Part shown: in pieces, positions 1 to 12,544 of the stretch
Layout: the number at the start of each line of letters is the position of its first letter
Position numbering within the stretch: position 1 is the stretch's first letter
Source: Pseudocercospora fijiensis CIRAD86
Lineage: Eukaryota > Ascomycota > Dothideomycetes > Mycosphaerellales > Mycosphaerellaceae
Direction: 5' to 3'
Length of the DNA: 64,000 bases
Assembly (NCBI RefSeq): GCF_000340215.1
Contig: NW_006921533.1
Span: 5,468,371 to 5,532,370, forward strand
Made by a program: the position numbers and the translations under genes
Notes under the pieces: generated by a model
The model's input: only the letters and a program-made list of their open reading frames with translations
What the model was told of the DNA's origin: nothing
The model's database searches: none

Positions 1-390
1 TGGACGACGCTGAGGTGTTGCAGGGATTGCAGGGATGGAGAACAGAGTTCCCACTTCTCCACAACTCCACGTTTTTGTCGCATGCACGAGTGACGAGGGC
101 GAGCTTCCTCCGTACTCAACTTATCGATATGCATACGAGCCCACCAGATGGCGGGGATATCATGGCTATGCTGTCTGACTTCGTTGTCCGGCCATGTGCT
201 CCTCCCCACATGTGGCTGCACAGCAGGTACTTCGCAGATGCTCTGTGTGTAGCGAGTGGCTTGGATGACCCTTGGACGGCAATATGCTGGTATTGCTGGG
301 TTCATATTGCCGGCCATAGGAGGTATGCTTAATAGCAGGCTATTGCCATTCTACTGGCCAAGTCCTGTCCGTGATTGTACCGTAATAACA
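1..390. other. Upstream region of MFS gene, no gene recognised
   Basis: No supported coding exon was found here. The reading frames that stay open begin at non-ATG codons and resemble no protein family I know. The stretch most likely holds the promoter and 5' leader of the transporter that starts at 391, but I cannot point to specific sites. Confidence 0.5.
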
Positions 391-2203
391 ATGCCTTTCG
401 GAATCTTGGAGTGCAATCGCATGGAGATTGTGCCTGGAACGGTGAGAGATGGGCATTTTGGGGCGCAGAACACTCGCTAATCATTCCAGGCCATTCTTCG
501 AGACCAGAACGACATTCCAGATGAACTTGCCGCTGTTCCAGCAGATGCCCTGAAGCATGGCACGGGGCGCTTCTCGCACATTGTGCTTGTACCGCAGCCA
601 AGTGATTGTAAGCGAAAAGCAGCGTGAGCAGATGCGCGTTCGGAAGCTCATGTCCAACAGCGCCAAATGATCCGCTGAACTGGCCCACATGGAAGAAAGA
701 TGTCATCCTGTTCATTGTCGGCATGAATGCGGCCATTGTTGGAGCATACGGGCCCATGCTCGGCCCTGGATTCGTGACCATCTCTAAACAACTTGGCATC
801 ACAGTCGAGGTCCTGGCCCAAGCCACAGCCTGGCTGATTTTGGTACTCGGACTATGTGTCTTCATCTTCAATCCGGTAGCTAAGATCTACGGAAAGAGAC
901 CCGTCTATATACTATGCAGTATCATACTGGTCATTGTAAGCATCTGGGGTGCTGTGGCCGACAATTACAGGAGTTTCCTAGGCAGCAGATGCTTGGGTGC
1001 TCTTGGTATGGCGCCCTACGAAGTCCTTGTGCAAGCCACAATCAGTGACCTGTACTTCGTCCACGAGCGTGCTACTCGCATCGCCGCCTGGAATCTATTT
1101 CTTCTCTGCGGTATAGCCGGAGCTGGTCTTGTCTCAGGCTACATCATCGAAGACTTAGGCTACAAATGGACCTTCGGTTTCTGCGCCATCTTCTTCTTTG
1201 TCTTCGGCATTGGTGTCCTCTTCTATGTACCCGAGACCGCATACATACGCCCCAATATCGTGGCCGACATGGTGGAGCAAGCGCACGGTAAAGGCGCCGA
1301 CGAAAAGGCCGTCCATATCGAATCTCGCCAAGTCGAGCACACACCAAGCCGTTCCGTTCTCACCGGCAACGGCAGCGACCCAAATGCTGCAACAGAGTCG
1401 AAAATGTCCTACTGGAAATCCCTTCGCTTCTACACCGGCCGCTATTCCGACGCAGAAATCTGGAAAATCTTCACACGTCCCATAGTCATGTTCTGGTACC
1501 CATGCGTACTCTGGGGATTCCTCGTCTACGGCACAACATTAACCTGGATCGTCGTCTTCAGCGTCGTCAACGGCGTAATCTTCGTCGCCCCACCCTACAA
1601 CTTCTCCGTATCGCAAACCGGCCTCATTTCCCTCTCGCCATTCATTCTGTGCATCATCGGCGAATCGATCAGCGGACCTTTGAACGACTGGATCTGTCTC
1701 CGTCTCGCAAAAGCAAACCGCGGTATTTACGAGCCAGAATTTCGACTCGTGCTCATGCTCGTCGTGGTCGTATTGGGAACAGTAGGATTCTTCGGTTTCG
1801 GCGCAAGTGTACACTACGAAACGCACTGGTCCGGTCCCGTGCTTACCTTTGGCTTCGCTAACATGGCCCTCGCATTCGCCAGTACCTGCGTCTTTGGCTA
1901 CGTTCTCGTAAGCCCATCCCATCCCTCCCTCTTCGCCCCACTAACTCGCCATAGGACTGCTACCCTCGCCTCGCAGAAGAAGCCTTCGTAGCAATCAACA
2001 CGCGAAACCTGTTGACCTTCGGACTAACATATTTCGTAAATTCCTGGCTCGCAAAATCCGGACCTTTGGTTGTCTTCAATATCTTGGGAGCTTGTTTCCT
2101 AGCTGTTTGTGCTTTGACTATACCGCTTTGGGTTTTCGGGAAGAAGATTAGGTCTTGGGTTGGACGGAACCAGTTTTTGAATGAGTTTATGACGGATCAA
2201 TGA
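391..2203 (+). CDS. MFS transporter, DHA1/HOL1-like
   Basis: Predicted 554-residue plasma-membrane proton-coupled exporter or permease of the major facilitator superfamily; the substrate cannot be read from sequence. Four exons are proposed: 391-441, 490-607, 661-1907 and 1955-2203, with introns of 48, 53 and 47 bp, all GT-AG. Splicing restores the family's amino terminus (start MPFGILECNRMEIVPGT, then a PNDPLNWP motif just before the first membrane helix) and the carboxy-terminal helices. About 12 hydrophobic segments are split by a long hydrophilic loop near residues 230-290. The phrases GRxLGALGMAPYEVL-like and RGIYEPEFRL are typical of the fungal HOL1/DHA1 group. The ATG at 391 was chosen because the upstream frame has no homologous sequence and the next exon lacks an ATG. 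The next gene, RPS5, is convergent. Confidence 0.85.
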
Positions 2204-2840
2204 GTAAATACGTAGGTATCAATGTGTACATAGGAAAATTGTGTTGTGGTCAGAGCGGCATCTGATTTCATGGGGGAAACAGGAATGCTCATTGATATGT
2301 GAAATACCTGGGTCCTCTTTTACGCAAACACGTTTTGGCAGAATCGTGCGCTTTCTTGATGTCTGCGATGGGGTTGTGCTGGATCAGTCGTGTATTGGGC
2401 CGATGTGGTCTTGCTTGGCTTGCATCGAACCTGTTCGTCAGTCAACCATTGTCTGGGAGTCAAGGTCATATGAGTGGCGCTCGCGGGCATGCCATCATGG
2501 TGGCCCCAAGGTCACAGAGGTTTGTCCTTTGAGTAGCAGCGTAGATTTGTTGGTCTTCACACGTGAGGCCATGATACTCGTTTTGCATCATTGATTTGAA
2601 GTAGTTTCGTGGGAAGCCGTAAGATAGATACAGCCCTATGCACTCCGTGTCAAGCTGCGCGAAAAAAGGGCCAGACACTGCGACAGGTTGGATCATTCAT
2701 TGATATCTTTCTTGCCTCCATTCCTGCTCTAGGTCATTCCGGAGGCTACAACCGCACCAACACCGAGTTCCGACCATGCTGTAATAACTCCAACCATCGT
2801 ACCCCATGCAGTTGCGATACAGTGGTACACAAGCCCACGT
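2204..2840. other. Convergent intergenic region
   Basis: This lies between the 3' ends of the MFS gene (+) and RPS5 (-). It should contain both 3' untranslated regions and polyadenylation sites. I saw no recognisable coding sequence, RNA gene or repeat. Confidence 0.5.
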
Positions 2841-3659
2841 TTATCTGTTGGACTTGGCAACACGCTCCAGCTCGTCCTTCTTCTTGATGGCGTAGCTGTT
2901 GGAGCTACCCTTGGCAGCGTTGATCAGCTCTTCCGCCAAGCACTCAGCAATGCTCTTGATGTTGCGGAAAGCGGCCTCACGGGCGCCAATGGTGAGGAGG
3001 GCGATGGCCTGGTTGACACGGCGGAGAGGGGAGACATCGACGGCCTGGCGACGAACGGTACCGGCGCTTCCGATACGGGTGGAGTCTTCACGAGGACCGC
3101 AGTTGACGATGGCATCGACGGCGATCTGGATGGGGTTCTGGTCGGTCATGATGTGGATCTGCAAATCATCATATCAGTATATTGCATATCCGATATCGGG
3201 TTGTGGGAATTCGGAGGACGCACAATCTCGAAAGCGTGGGCAACGATGCGGACAGCCATGAGCTTCTTTCCGTTGTTGCGGCCGTTCATCATGAGCGAGT
3301 TGGTGAGACGCTCAATGATGGGGCATTGAGCCTTGCGGAAACGCTTTACAGCGTATCGGCCGGCGGAGTGCGAGATGTAGACTGGCTGTCGGATCTGGAT
3401 GTAGTCGCTGTTCCCCATGTGTCAGTCATTGCTCCTGCTTTTGCTATATTCCATTGCTGCCCATCTCGATATCCACCAATATTCGGTGCGGGGGCTGGAT
3501 GGACTGCAGGTAAACGTACGTGAGAGAAATGTCGCGGATCTCTACGTCCTCGTAGCTCCACTTGTTGAACAGCTTGGTCGAGCCAATCTCTTGGACGACA
3601 TCCTTAGGGAGGACTGAGTAGCCCTGGACCTGCTCAACCTCGACCTCGCCGTCAGACAT
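2841..3659 (-). CDS. RPS5: 40S ribosomal protein uS7 (S5)
   Basis: Small-subunit ribosomal protein of the uS7 family, which binds the 18S rRNA head domain near the E site. The predicted product is 213 residues, the normal fungal length. Three exons are proposed on the minus strand: 3659-3520, 3407-3224 and 3158-2841, with introns of 112 and 65 bp. Highly conserved blocks are visible: [63 protein letters not shown] and the terminal [18 protein letters not shown]. The ATG is the first in the frame, and the amino-terminal acidic stretch [10 protein letters not shown] is typical. Identification is secure. It is transcribed divergently from the GH92 gene. Confidence 0.97.
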
Positions 3660-4510
3660 GATTGCGGTGATGCTCGACTACTCCGGGGATGTTCGGGGCG
3701 CGAGAAGGTGGTCTGGCCGCGCAGAAGAGTCAGTATGGCAGGCGCACGTATTGGTGGTCGTGGTGGTCTCGTCTCACCGGCGCTGGGTGTGCTGGGCGCA
3801 GTGTTGTCCTTCTCGTAGTCGATTCCGAAGTCTCAAGCAAGTAGTGCTGGTGTGATGTGCGCTTTCCACAGAGTCGAATTCGGCTCTTGGCACGCACGGA
3901 CACCCACTTCCGCTCGATCTCTGCCTGATTGCCTGATTTCTCGGCAGAATTCGAAGACTCTTCTCTTCTCCTCAGCCTCTGCCTGACTGTTGACATGTGC
4001 ATTATTCACCTCAGCATCCACACACACACCTTATGCGCGATGTTACTCGAAATGCTGCATTATTGACTAGAGTACCTCTTCTATATCATTCCGCCCTTGA
4101 GTCCTCCTCCGTGCCCTTTTGTGTGATGCACACGGGGCGTTGCATAACGAATGCATTGTTCTCCATCGAGATGATCCTTCAGCAGCGAAGTCCGCCTACA
4201 TGCACGCCGCGCCCGAGTTGCACGCTCCGAGAAGACGCGGTCTGAGAAGATGGCAGCGCGAGCGAGCAAGAGCATCCTTCGGCAGTGCCCCTCACAGAAA
4301 CCGTCGACAGGCCTGAAAGCTCTCCGCATCTCAGGAACATGATGTAACGACCGTGCTTCCGATGCTACCTTCCTTCCACACCTCCTACTCCCGCCACCGA
4401 GGTGTTGGTGTCAATGGGAGGGAAGTAGCGCCTGCCGTTCCTGGCTAGGTTATGTTTATTTGTTCTTCATCCCACTCCCTCTCATCAATCTCCACTACCG
4501 ACATAGAGCA
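3660..4510. promoter_or_regulatory. Divergent promoter region RPS5 / GH92
   Basis: An 850-bp gap separates the start codons of two divergent genes, so it must hold both promoters. It contains pyrimidine-rich tracts (for example around 3940-3980 and 4470-4500), common upstream of fungal start sites. No specific factor-binding motif can be assigned. Small open frames here look spurious. Confidence 0.5.
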
Positions 4511-7133
4511 ATGGCAACGTGGTGCTGGCTTCTCCTCTCAATCCTAACTGTCGCAGCCGCAGATGTCGACTACTCTCAGTATGTCAATCCATTCATCGGT
4601 GGTGAAGGCCCAATACCTGGACTGGCATATGGCGGCGGCGACATCTTCGTAGGAGGAGCAGTGCCATTCGGTGTTGCCAAAGTCGGCATCGATACATACG
4701 AGACGAATATTTCTTTCTCCACCAACAATGGCGGCTGGACACCCCAAGGTCTGGTAAGAAAGAAATGACTTCAAAGCACTCCAATGTCTAGCATGTTCGC
4801 TAACTTTCGAGCTATCTCTGTCCAGGTCACTGGTGTCTCGATGATGCACGAATCTGGCACTGGCGGAGCACCAAAATATGGAATCATCAGCCAAATGCCG
4901 CTTACTACCATTGACGCTCCTGTCAATATTCTCGACAATTCTACTTACTGGCAGAAGCGGGTAGGAAGTGACAGTGCTAGCGTTGGCTACTACAAGACCA
5001 AGCTCGAGAATGAAGTCACCATTGAGTTGAGTGGCGCAAGGCATAGTGGCATAATGCAGTACGAGTTCCCAGCCGGTGCTCAATATGTCCTGGTTGACGT
5101 GACGCACTACCTCCCAGCAGAGGAGGGCGAGCCTTTCCAGCAGTACTACGATGGCGGTGTCATTGAGCTGCACGATGATGGCAAAACATACACAGGATGG
5201 GGGTCTTACGGTGGTGGATTCAGTACCAGCGCACCCATGACCACCTACTTCTGTGGCGAGTTCGAAAAAACACCTTCGGAGGCACATACATTTCGAGCAC
5301 GAAACACGCTGGACTCCCCAATAGCAAAGCATGTTTTGTCAAATGAGCCAATTCCACATCCAACCTATCGAAACCGGGCTCGTGAAGAATCCGGACCTCT
5401 CACAGATCGCGTGGGTGCTATCTTCTCATGGGCAGACGCTTCATATTCCAACTCAACCACCACCGTTAAGTCCAGGATTGGCATCTCCATGATATCAATC
5501 GAGAAAGCGTGCAAGTTCAAGGACGAAGAAATCAAATCCTGGAATCTCAATGACACCGTCGATGCTGCCGTAAGGGAGTGGAACGAAGACGTGTTCAGCA
5601 AGATTCAGGTCGACACAGGGAGCTCGCAGAACGTGACCAACTTGAGACTTCTATACTCAAGCCTGTACTTCATGCATCTGATGCCATCGGACCGATCTGG
5701 TGAGAATCCGCTCTGGGATGCCGAAGATTCATGGGACGGTAAGGAAGCGAGAAACAGATGGGCTAGACAACCCACTGACAAGTTCGCCAGATTTCTACAC
5801 TTACTGGGACATCTTCCGATGCACAGTATCACTCTATCACCTGCTACAGCCATCGTACTACGCAAGTATGCTCAGAGCCACGATCGACATCTGGAAATAC
5901 GAGGGCTTCATGCCAGACGGCCGCAGCGGCAACTTCAACGGACTCGTCCAAGGCGGGAGCAACGCAGACAACGCCTTAGCCGACGCATTCGTCAAAAAGC
6001 TCCCAGGCGTTAATTGGACCGAAGCCTACATGGCCATGAAAAAGAACGCCGAAGTCGTCCCCTTCAACGGCTTCCACCCCTACGACTCAAGCAATGGCAT
6101 CCAACAAGGCCGCGGTGCCCTCTACGACTGGATCTCCCTCGGCTATGTCTCAGCATCCAGTACCCGCGCCATATCCCGCACCATCGAATACTCCCTCAAC
6201 GACTTCTCCCTCTCCCAACTAGCCCACACCATCGCCCCCGACGATGCCCAAAAGTACTTAAACCGCTCCGCAAACTGGCAAAACATCTGGTCCTCAAACC
6301 TCACCCACGCAAATTTCACCGGCTTCCTCGCCCCTCGCCTCCCAAACGGAACCTTCAATCTAACAGACTACAACCCCGCCCTCTGCGGCGGCTGTTCCTG
6401 GACGGCCATCACCTACGAAGGCACGCCCTTCGAATACGCCTTCACCGTCCCGCACGACATGAAAAGCCTCATAACGCACATGGGCGGCCCCAAAGAATTC
6501 GAGCGCCGTCTAGACTACATCTTCATCCCCGGGACCTCCGAACAAAACCTCGAAGACAACGGCGCAGGCATCACCACCATCATGAACATCGGCAACGAAC
6601 CCGACTTCGCCACGCCGTTTGAATACCACTACATCGGAAAAAGTTGGAAATCCGTCAACCAGAGCCGTGTCCTCGCGAACCAGTATTTCAAAGACGCGAC
6701 GTACGGTGTTCCGGGGAATTCGGATGCGGGAGCGCTGAATAGCTGGCTGTTGTGGCAAATGCTAGGCCTTTACCCCGTCGTCACGCAACCGGTGTATCTT
6801 TTGACGTCGCCTTGGTTTGCCGATGTCAATGTGACGATCAACGGGAATAGGACTTTGAGGGTTTTGGCGCCGGGGTTGGAGAATGACGGCAAGTTTTTTG
6901 TGCAAGGGGTGAAAGTCAATGGGAAGGAGTGGAGGAAGAATTGGGTTGGGCATGAGGATGTTATGGTTGAGGGAGGGACGATTGAATTCGAAGTTGGTGC
7001 GGATCCGAAGGTTTGGGAGGAGACGGGGGAGGAAAGTGTTCCGCCCAGTCCGGGACATTTTGTGAAGAAGGGGATAGAGTTGGGGACGTATAATGATACG
7101 GATGTTGTTAGGTTTAGGAAGTATTATGGATGA
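4511..7133 (+). CDS. Secreted GH92 alpha-mannosidase
   Basis: Glycoside hydrolase family 92 exo-alpha-mannosidase of 832 residues, probably extracellular and acting on mannose-rich glycans. GH92 enzymes are calcium-dependent and inverting (family knowledge). Exons are 4511-4753, 4826-5738 and 5791-7133, with 72- and 52-bp introns. A signal peptide is clear (MATWCWLLLSILTVAAADV). Family landmarks in order: YVNPFIGG and NNGGWTPQG near the start, MMHESGTGG, DFYTYWDIFR across intron 2, FMPDGRSGNFNG, QGGSNADNAL, the CSWTAITYEGTPFEYAF block followed by VPHDM, and GNSDAGALNSW containing the expected catalytic-base aspartate region. Many N-glycosylation sequons are present. An in-frame ATG at 4460 would precede the signal peptide, so 4511 is preferred. 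Its 3' end lies only 59 bp from the convergent cullin gene. Confidence 0.93.
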
Positions 7134-7192
7134 GCAGGCATGAATCGATGTTCTTTCTATTCTGAATCGTGATGCTGGCTGGCTTGTCTACT

Positions 7193-9874
7193 TCATGCAA
7201 TGTAAGAGTACATGTTGCCCTCCTCGCGCTCCATGTAATCCTTCTCTATGAGACGATCGATATTCTTCTTGATGTCTGCAACAGCCAAGACACCTCTGCT
7301 CATGGTAGCTTTGATGACTTCCGATACGAGTTCGGTGTGGGAGATCGTTTTCCGACTCTTCATGATCCGCACGATCGCGGCTTGGCATTCAAAGTTTCGA
7401 TCTTCGGCCACACGCATGTGCGTTTCCTTGTTTTCTTCTTTGGTTTCTTTGAGTTGAACTTGATTGATCTTGACGCGGTATTTGGGATGTTCGAAGTTCA
7501 AATTGATGGAGAAGGTGTCTGATTCGTTGATGTCTCTGCCTTTGGGGTGCTTGGTTAGAGGTCGCAATTTGGCGCAGGCGAGACTTTGAAGGGTGCGTTT
7601 GACTTCGAGTTCGGCTGCAAAGTGTTAGTATATATCGATGGTCAAGAAGTGAGGTGACTTACGAAGCCCAGTCTCGGAGAGAATGTGCTGGTAAGGCAGC
7701 TTTTCATCCTCTCCTAATCCGTTGAAGAGCAAAAGCACGATGGCTTGGAAACTGGATACCACCAATTCCTTGCTACCTCTGCCAAATGTGGCCTTCATTT
7801 GACAATGAGCAAGTGCGTGCTTCCAGTCCAGTTTCCTACCAGTGTGCTTGCTCTTGTAGTACAGCTCAAAGTCGTCGATGGCCTTCTTGACGCTCATTGG
7901 GATCTGGACAGGGATGTCAGGGTATGACGGCCATGCGGCGGCGGACAAAATGTTGACACTCAAATCCATACTCTTCCCCTTCTCGTACGATGGACGCTCC
8001 TCCATTCGTTGCTTATACGATTGCATCTCCTCTCTACCAAGCTCCACATCTTTGAACATTTGCTCGAGATTCTGCGTAAACCCACTACCGCACTCGGTCT
8101 TCAGCCGCGTGAGCATACTACGCTCTGCATCGGCTGATGCGCTTCGTCCCATGAGTAATCTTCGAGCAAGATCTTTCTTGTAAAAGGCCTCAAACACAGC
8201 CTTGCCGTGTACAAATCGGAAGAGATCCAAGACCTGATCAAGCTGAATATTAATCTCAGCATCTTCGTCAACTTCGGCGTCTTCGTTGTCTTCCTCCGCA
8301 GCAGCGAGCGCTTCGCCCATCGGTGCAGTAATGCTCGAAGATCCTCGTGCCGTAAGAACGTCGGGAATTGCTTTTGCACCACCACGCAGCAATTGATCGA
8401 CATACTTGGCAATCATCTCACCCACTTTCGTGTTGTCAGTGCCCCACGTGGCATCGCCCTTCTTCGTCTTGTTCATGAACGTCTCGAAGCTTTCACGGAG
8501 CCCATGACCCAAGCTCTCATCACGCTGGAAAGCAGTCTTCCATATTGAGTCAAGTCTGCGCTTCAAAGATAGAAGACTTATAATCATGTCGTCTTCCTTG
8601 CCGAGCACGATATTTGTACCGGTGTCGTTGACCCAAATCTCAAAAGCCGGCCGAAGTCGATGTCCAAGTTTCCTGCGGTTGAGCAAAGCATAGAGAGCTG
8701 CAAGATCTGAGGTTGCGTTCTTGTCCAGTAACGGGCCTAATGCTTCGACTTCAGTCAGATCGGTATCCTTTCGCTGCACGAGATGATCTTCCAGTAGAGT
8801 AAGCAGTTCTCGGCGAGTACTGCTGTCGAGGTCAAAGTCCTCACATCGCTGCATCTCCTGAGCGATTAATTGATCGGCCCATGCAACATACTCTGGAACG
8901 CTCTTATCCACGATCACATGGTCTGATTGCTCCGCAACAAACTGTTGACTGATGGCCAAAAAGCGGGCTTCGAACGAGGATGTGTATACTTGGAGTGCGT
9001 GGAACATGTCGACAGTCTGCTTGAACAGAGATTGGTCCAGTGATTGCGCGCTGGTCCTGTCTGCAGCCACAAGATCGCACGCTCCATCGATAATCTTCCC
9101 TGTCAAGGCCTGGTTGCGAAACACTGTCTGTCGGAAGATCTGAGGAGTATACTGATCGAGTGTTGGCTTGCTTGACGACAGTAAGTAGGAACGATCCAGA
9201 AAGAAGAAGATGGCACGGATGGTCGTCATCTGTTGGACCCATCGTGCCCATTCTGCAAGGACTGCTTTCAGCACTGTAACGTTGTCTGAGCTGGCTATCA
9301 CCAGCAACTTGTCTCTGATGTCACGCTCGACATGCTCCGTGCACCTCTTATCCAACCTCGAGAACAACGTTGAAGCTCCACCTTGTCTGCATACATTCTC
9401 GGCACCTCGGTATAGATCTTCCTTGCTGAAGCCGTTGAGTTCATCTTTGAATATGCGTGCCAACGCTTCGTCCAGCTGACCCCATATCTTCTCCAGATAT
9501 GCCTTGCTGTCCCAGCCAGTATTGGTCTTGAGGTTCTTCACCACGAGCTTCTTGGCGCCAGTATGCGGATTGATTCCAGATGACTTCATAGATCTTCGAG
9601 GCGATGGCGATGAGGCGTTTGTGAGGTCGACGACATTATGGTTGCCGTTGGTCTGAGGAGATTTCGACGCAAAGGTATACATGTCTTTGGGTGTCAGCGC
9701 TCGGTCAGGTCGTGAGCGTTTCTGACGAGGCGACGAAGCCGCCCAGCTCGCTTGCAGGTTCGGTTGATGGTGATGCTTGGGCTCGTCTGCCGTGCTCCTT
9801 CTGCGCTTTCGCTTGGGGTCGACAGGCGGTGCTGGCGGTGAACTGGGCGTCGCCGGCACGTAGGATTGACTCAT
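7193..9874 (-). CDS. cul4: Cullin-4 E3 ubiquitin ligase scaffold
   Basis: Scaffold of a cullin-RING ubiquitin ligase; Cul4 pairs with DDB1 and RBX1 and acts in DNA-damage responses, replication licensing and chromatin control (family knowledge). The predicted protein has 877 residues from two exons, 9874-7663 and 7614-7193, separated by a 48-bp intron. A 120-residue basic, Pro/Ser-rich amino extension precedes KKLVVKNLK, which matches the Cul4 KKLVIKNF signature and argues against Cul1 or Cul3. The cullin signature LFRFVHGKAVFEAFYKKDLA and RMLTRLKTECG-like core are present. The carboxy end carries the neddylation motif IVRIMKSRK (lysine about 823) and the winged-helix end YMEREEGNMYSYIA. Start is the first ATG. 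The exact paralogue call is inferred from the amino-terminal motif. Confidence 0.88.
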
Positions 9875-10493
9875 GTGATTTGAAGTGAAGTGAAGTCAAC
9901 TGAGCTTACATATGCTTAGGGCGACATACTGCTATCGCCTCTCGATACTAGTGCTGCTGCCATCTATCGGCCTTATCGGCTGTCGGAACGGGAGTAGCCG
10001 CACATCAGAACAACATCTTGGCAACTCCTGGCCTTCACGCGTCCTCCTTTTTTCTTACTGGCCTCATCCTCTGCATGTGCTTGGATACCTATACTCCGCT
10101 CATCTATGCCACAGAGTCAAACAGGTTGCGGCTGGTAAGGATCTTCAGGCGCTTGGGGTTCGTGCTGATACGGGTTACAAGATCACGAGCGGGCACGCTG
10201 CTTTGACTGCTGCGAGCAAGAATGGGCACAAAAACACAGCGGAGATACGCGGTCGAGTGCATTTTCGTCCTGTCAATGCTGGCAATGTAAGCCTTTTTAC
10301 ATGTCATGCTTCACAAGAGTATTAAGAATGCAGGCCCTACAAAATTTCTGTAATCAAGCTTCATGTCTAATTCCTGCCCAGGAAAGTATTCTAGTGGTCT
10401 CCTCACGACGTATAGAATCTACCGACCTATCACTTCCTGCACCTGCATCTTGCCTCTCAAACTCCCGATGCGCCAGTATGTACAAGCGGCTTC
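9875..10493. other. Intergenic region, cullin promoter
   Basis: This lies upstream of the minus-strand cullin gene and downstream of the minus-strand lactonase, so it should contain the cullin promoter and the lactonase 3' end. A 137-residue open frame on the plus strand (9912-10325) has no recognisable domain. Nothing else is supported. Confidence 0.45.
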
Positions 10494-11693
10494 CTAAGCT
10501 CCAAGCACACCCAAAGCCCTTTCCTCATACCACACCACAGCCGTCACATTCCCAGCAATAGGAATCCTCGCCACCGGTTCGCCAATCAGTCCGCTCTGCA
10601 CATCTCTGCTCAAAATTGACACGGCTTCGGACATCTGGTAACCAACAGCGACAAGACTGCCGATTGCATTCGTCGTAAATGAACGAGGATAGCTGCCACC
10701 CGCTGGCCAGAGTTGATGGAAAACCATGTTTCCCTTCTTCTCGTCGAGCTGCCAGGTTGTCATGGAGTCAGATTTGCCGATGGCGTTTGGAAGGGTGAAG
10801 GTTGTGTCGTTTCGGTTGGAAACAATCAGGAAGTGGTTGTCTGGTGAGACGGCGATCTCAGCTGGTGCGTTGCGTTGAGGAATGTTGTAGAGCCAGGTAG
10901 ACTGCTCATGCTGGACTTCAGTGAAAGAGAGGCCGCCGTTGTCAGACCTGTAGGTGACCTTGTAGGCTGTGACAGTGGCGGAGAGCTCGCCGACCAGGTA
11001 GAAGTAGAGATCGCCACTGCCCGTCAAGCTGTATGGACTCCAGAACGCAGCGTGGCGAGGACCAGTGCCGGCCTTGACTGTGAGAGGATCGAGCTCCTTC
11101 AGCTTTAGAGTCTTGATATCCCAGCAATAGATTCGGACCAGGTCTGCGCCGAGGTCTGGAGCAAGAATGTACTGGCCAGTCGGATCAGTGATGACTTCAT
11201 GTATGTGAGGCGCATCCTGTCTGTCCGGATCCGCAGCAGGCTCGGTCAAATTGTAGAACATTTCCTGGTTGAAGGTGACGTTGCCATCAGAGCCCAGGAG
11301 ATATGAGCTCACTCCCGATCCACCATAGTGGCCTAGAGCGATGGCGCGTCGACCAGCTGGCTCACCGTAGATCACAGCACTAACGGGTCCGTTTGGAGTG
11401 GTCTGATTTGTGATCTGCTTCAGACTGCCATCCGAGTTGATGGAGAATGAGGCCAGAGATCCGTTTGGTGATGAAAGGCCTTCGTTCAGGCAATAGAGAT
11501 GGCCGCGGGCCGGATCGATCGTGAGCCATGATGGGTTTGGAGCGCAGCCGTCGTTTGTGTGGATTGCCTCGAGGCTGTAGTTGCCATTGCTGTGGGTCAA
11601 CGACAGTGAGGTGATGTTCCCCGAGTAGTCTGCAACAAATAAGACCGTGGCTGAAGCTGTCGCGCCCAGCGCGAGCAGTGCCGAAAAAAGCAT
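10494..11693 (-). CDS. Secreted lactonase-family beta-propeller protein
   Basis: Intronless 399-residue protein of the 6-phosphogluconolactonase / carboxy-muconate cyclase-like seven-bladed beta-propeller family (Pfam Lactonase type). It begins with a signal peptide (MLFSALLALGATASATVLF), so it is probably secreted or vacuolar rather than the cytosolic pentose-phosphate enzyme. Visible landmarks are GCAPNPSWLTIDP, YCLNEG, PHIHEVITDPTGQYILAPD, DLGADLVRIY and GPRHAAFWSP, spaced as blade repeats. Several N-glycosylation sequons agree with secretion. The true substrate is unknown; members act on lactones of sugars or aromatic breakdown products. It lies among other secreted carbohydrate-active genes. 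The start is the first ATG and the reading frame is unbroken. Confidence 0.85.
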   Translation of the reverse strand: MLFSALLALGATASATVLFVADYSGNITSLSLTHSNGNYSLEAIHTNDGCAPNPSWLTIDPARGHLYCLNEGLSSPNGSLASFSINSDGSLKQITNQTTPNGPVSAVIYGEPAGRRAIALGHYGGSGVSSYLLGSDGNVTFNQEMFYNLTEPAADPDRQDAPHIHEVITDPTGQYILAPDLGADLVRIYCWDIKTLKLKELDPLTVKAGTGPRHAAFWSPYSLTGSGDLYFYLVGELSATVTAYKVTYRSDNGGLSFTEVQHEQSTWLYNIPQRNAPAEIAVSPDNHFLIVSNRNDTTFTLPNAIGKSDSMTTWQLDEKKGNMVFHQLWPAGGSYPRSFTTNAIGSLVAVGYQMSEAVSILSRDVQSGLIGEPVARIPIAGNVTAVVWYEERALGVLGA

Positions 11694-12544
11694 GTCGGGA
11701 GGGGCTGTCGATGCCAGTGCGAGGATTATTATTTCTGTGGTCTTATGCTGTTCACTATAATGTTATATGCGCGCAACAAGGCTTGGCGGTGGAGCAAATC
11801 GTGTAATTGGCGGCTTGGTGAAGGCTTGGTGGTGTGATTCGCGAAGTCGGCCCGCCGTCACAGCAACACGAGCGCTGCGGTGAAGGTGTGGTGTTGGGGA
11901 GGCGCAAAGAAGTGTCGGAAGTAACGGCAGGCCTGAGGCAACATTCTACGAGTGGGCAGCTGCACCAACGTTACTGTACTGTCAGCCGCTGTAACATCAT
12001 CTTCGGCCACGGCCCACGATGCGCATACGGAGGGATGCTGCCAAGCTTCCAACATCGCGCACGAGGCGTTCAGGTACAAGGTTGCCGGCGGGTGGCACGC
12101 CAAATGACGATTTTCCAGGCACACGCACGCCGGCTCGGCACATCTATCAGCAACTTCAGGTGCTGTACTGTATGGTTGGCGGCCGAGGCAAAATTGAGCC
12201 CCAGGCATGCATCCTTGCACCATGCGAAGACCCATGGGGTAGCCTATGTGGTACCCTCAGGTACCATTCGTCCTGATCACGACGCGAAGAAGCTCAAACA
12301 TGGCATACGTATAACCACATCTCGGCCCGGTAGATTTCATTGACAAGAAAGAGAAGGATCTGGCGAATTCCAAGCCCTTCGAAATATGATCACCTTGAGA
12401 TGGAGGGAAGATCGAATCTTACGGAATCCATAACATTATGCGCAAAGGCTACTTGACCTGTTCTGTTCTAAATCTTACTGCTGTCGAATCCGATAAAGTG
12501 AGCACTGTGTGCCCGGACTGTTCTTGTGGCCTGTCCGCCTCCCT
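11694..12544. other. Intergenic region, lactonase promoter
   Basis: An 850-bp gap between two minus-strand genes, expected to hold the lactonase promoter and the GH31 3' end. Open frames here (for example 11834-12343 on the plus strand) lack any recognisable domain. No repeats or RNA genes seen. Confidence 0.45.

Noticed and set aside
4460..4510. GH92 start at the upstream in-frame ATG
   Set aside because: It would bury the signal peptide behind 17 extra residues; ATG 4511 begins a clean signal sequence.
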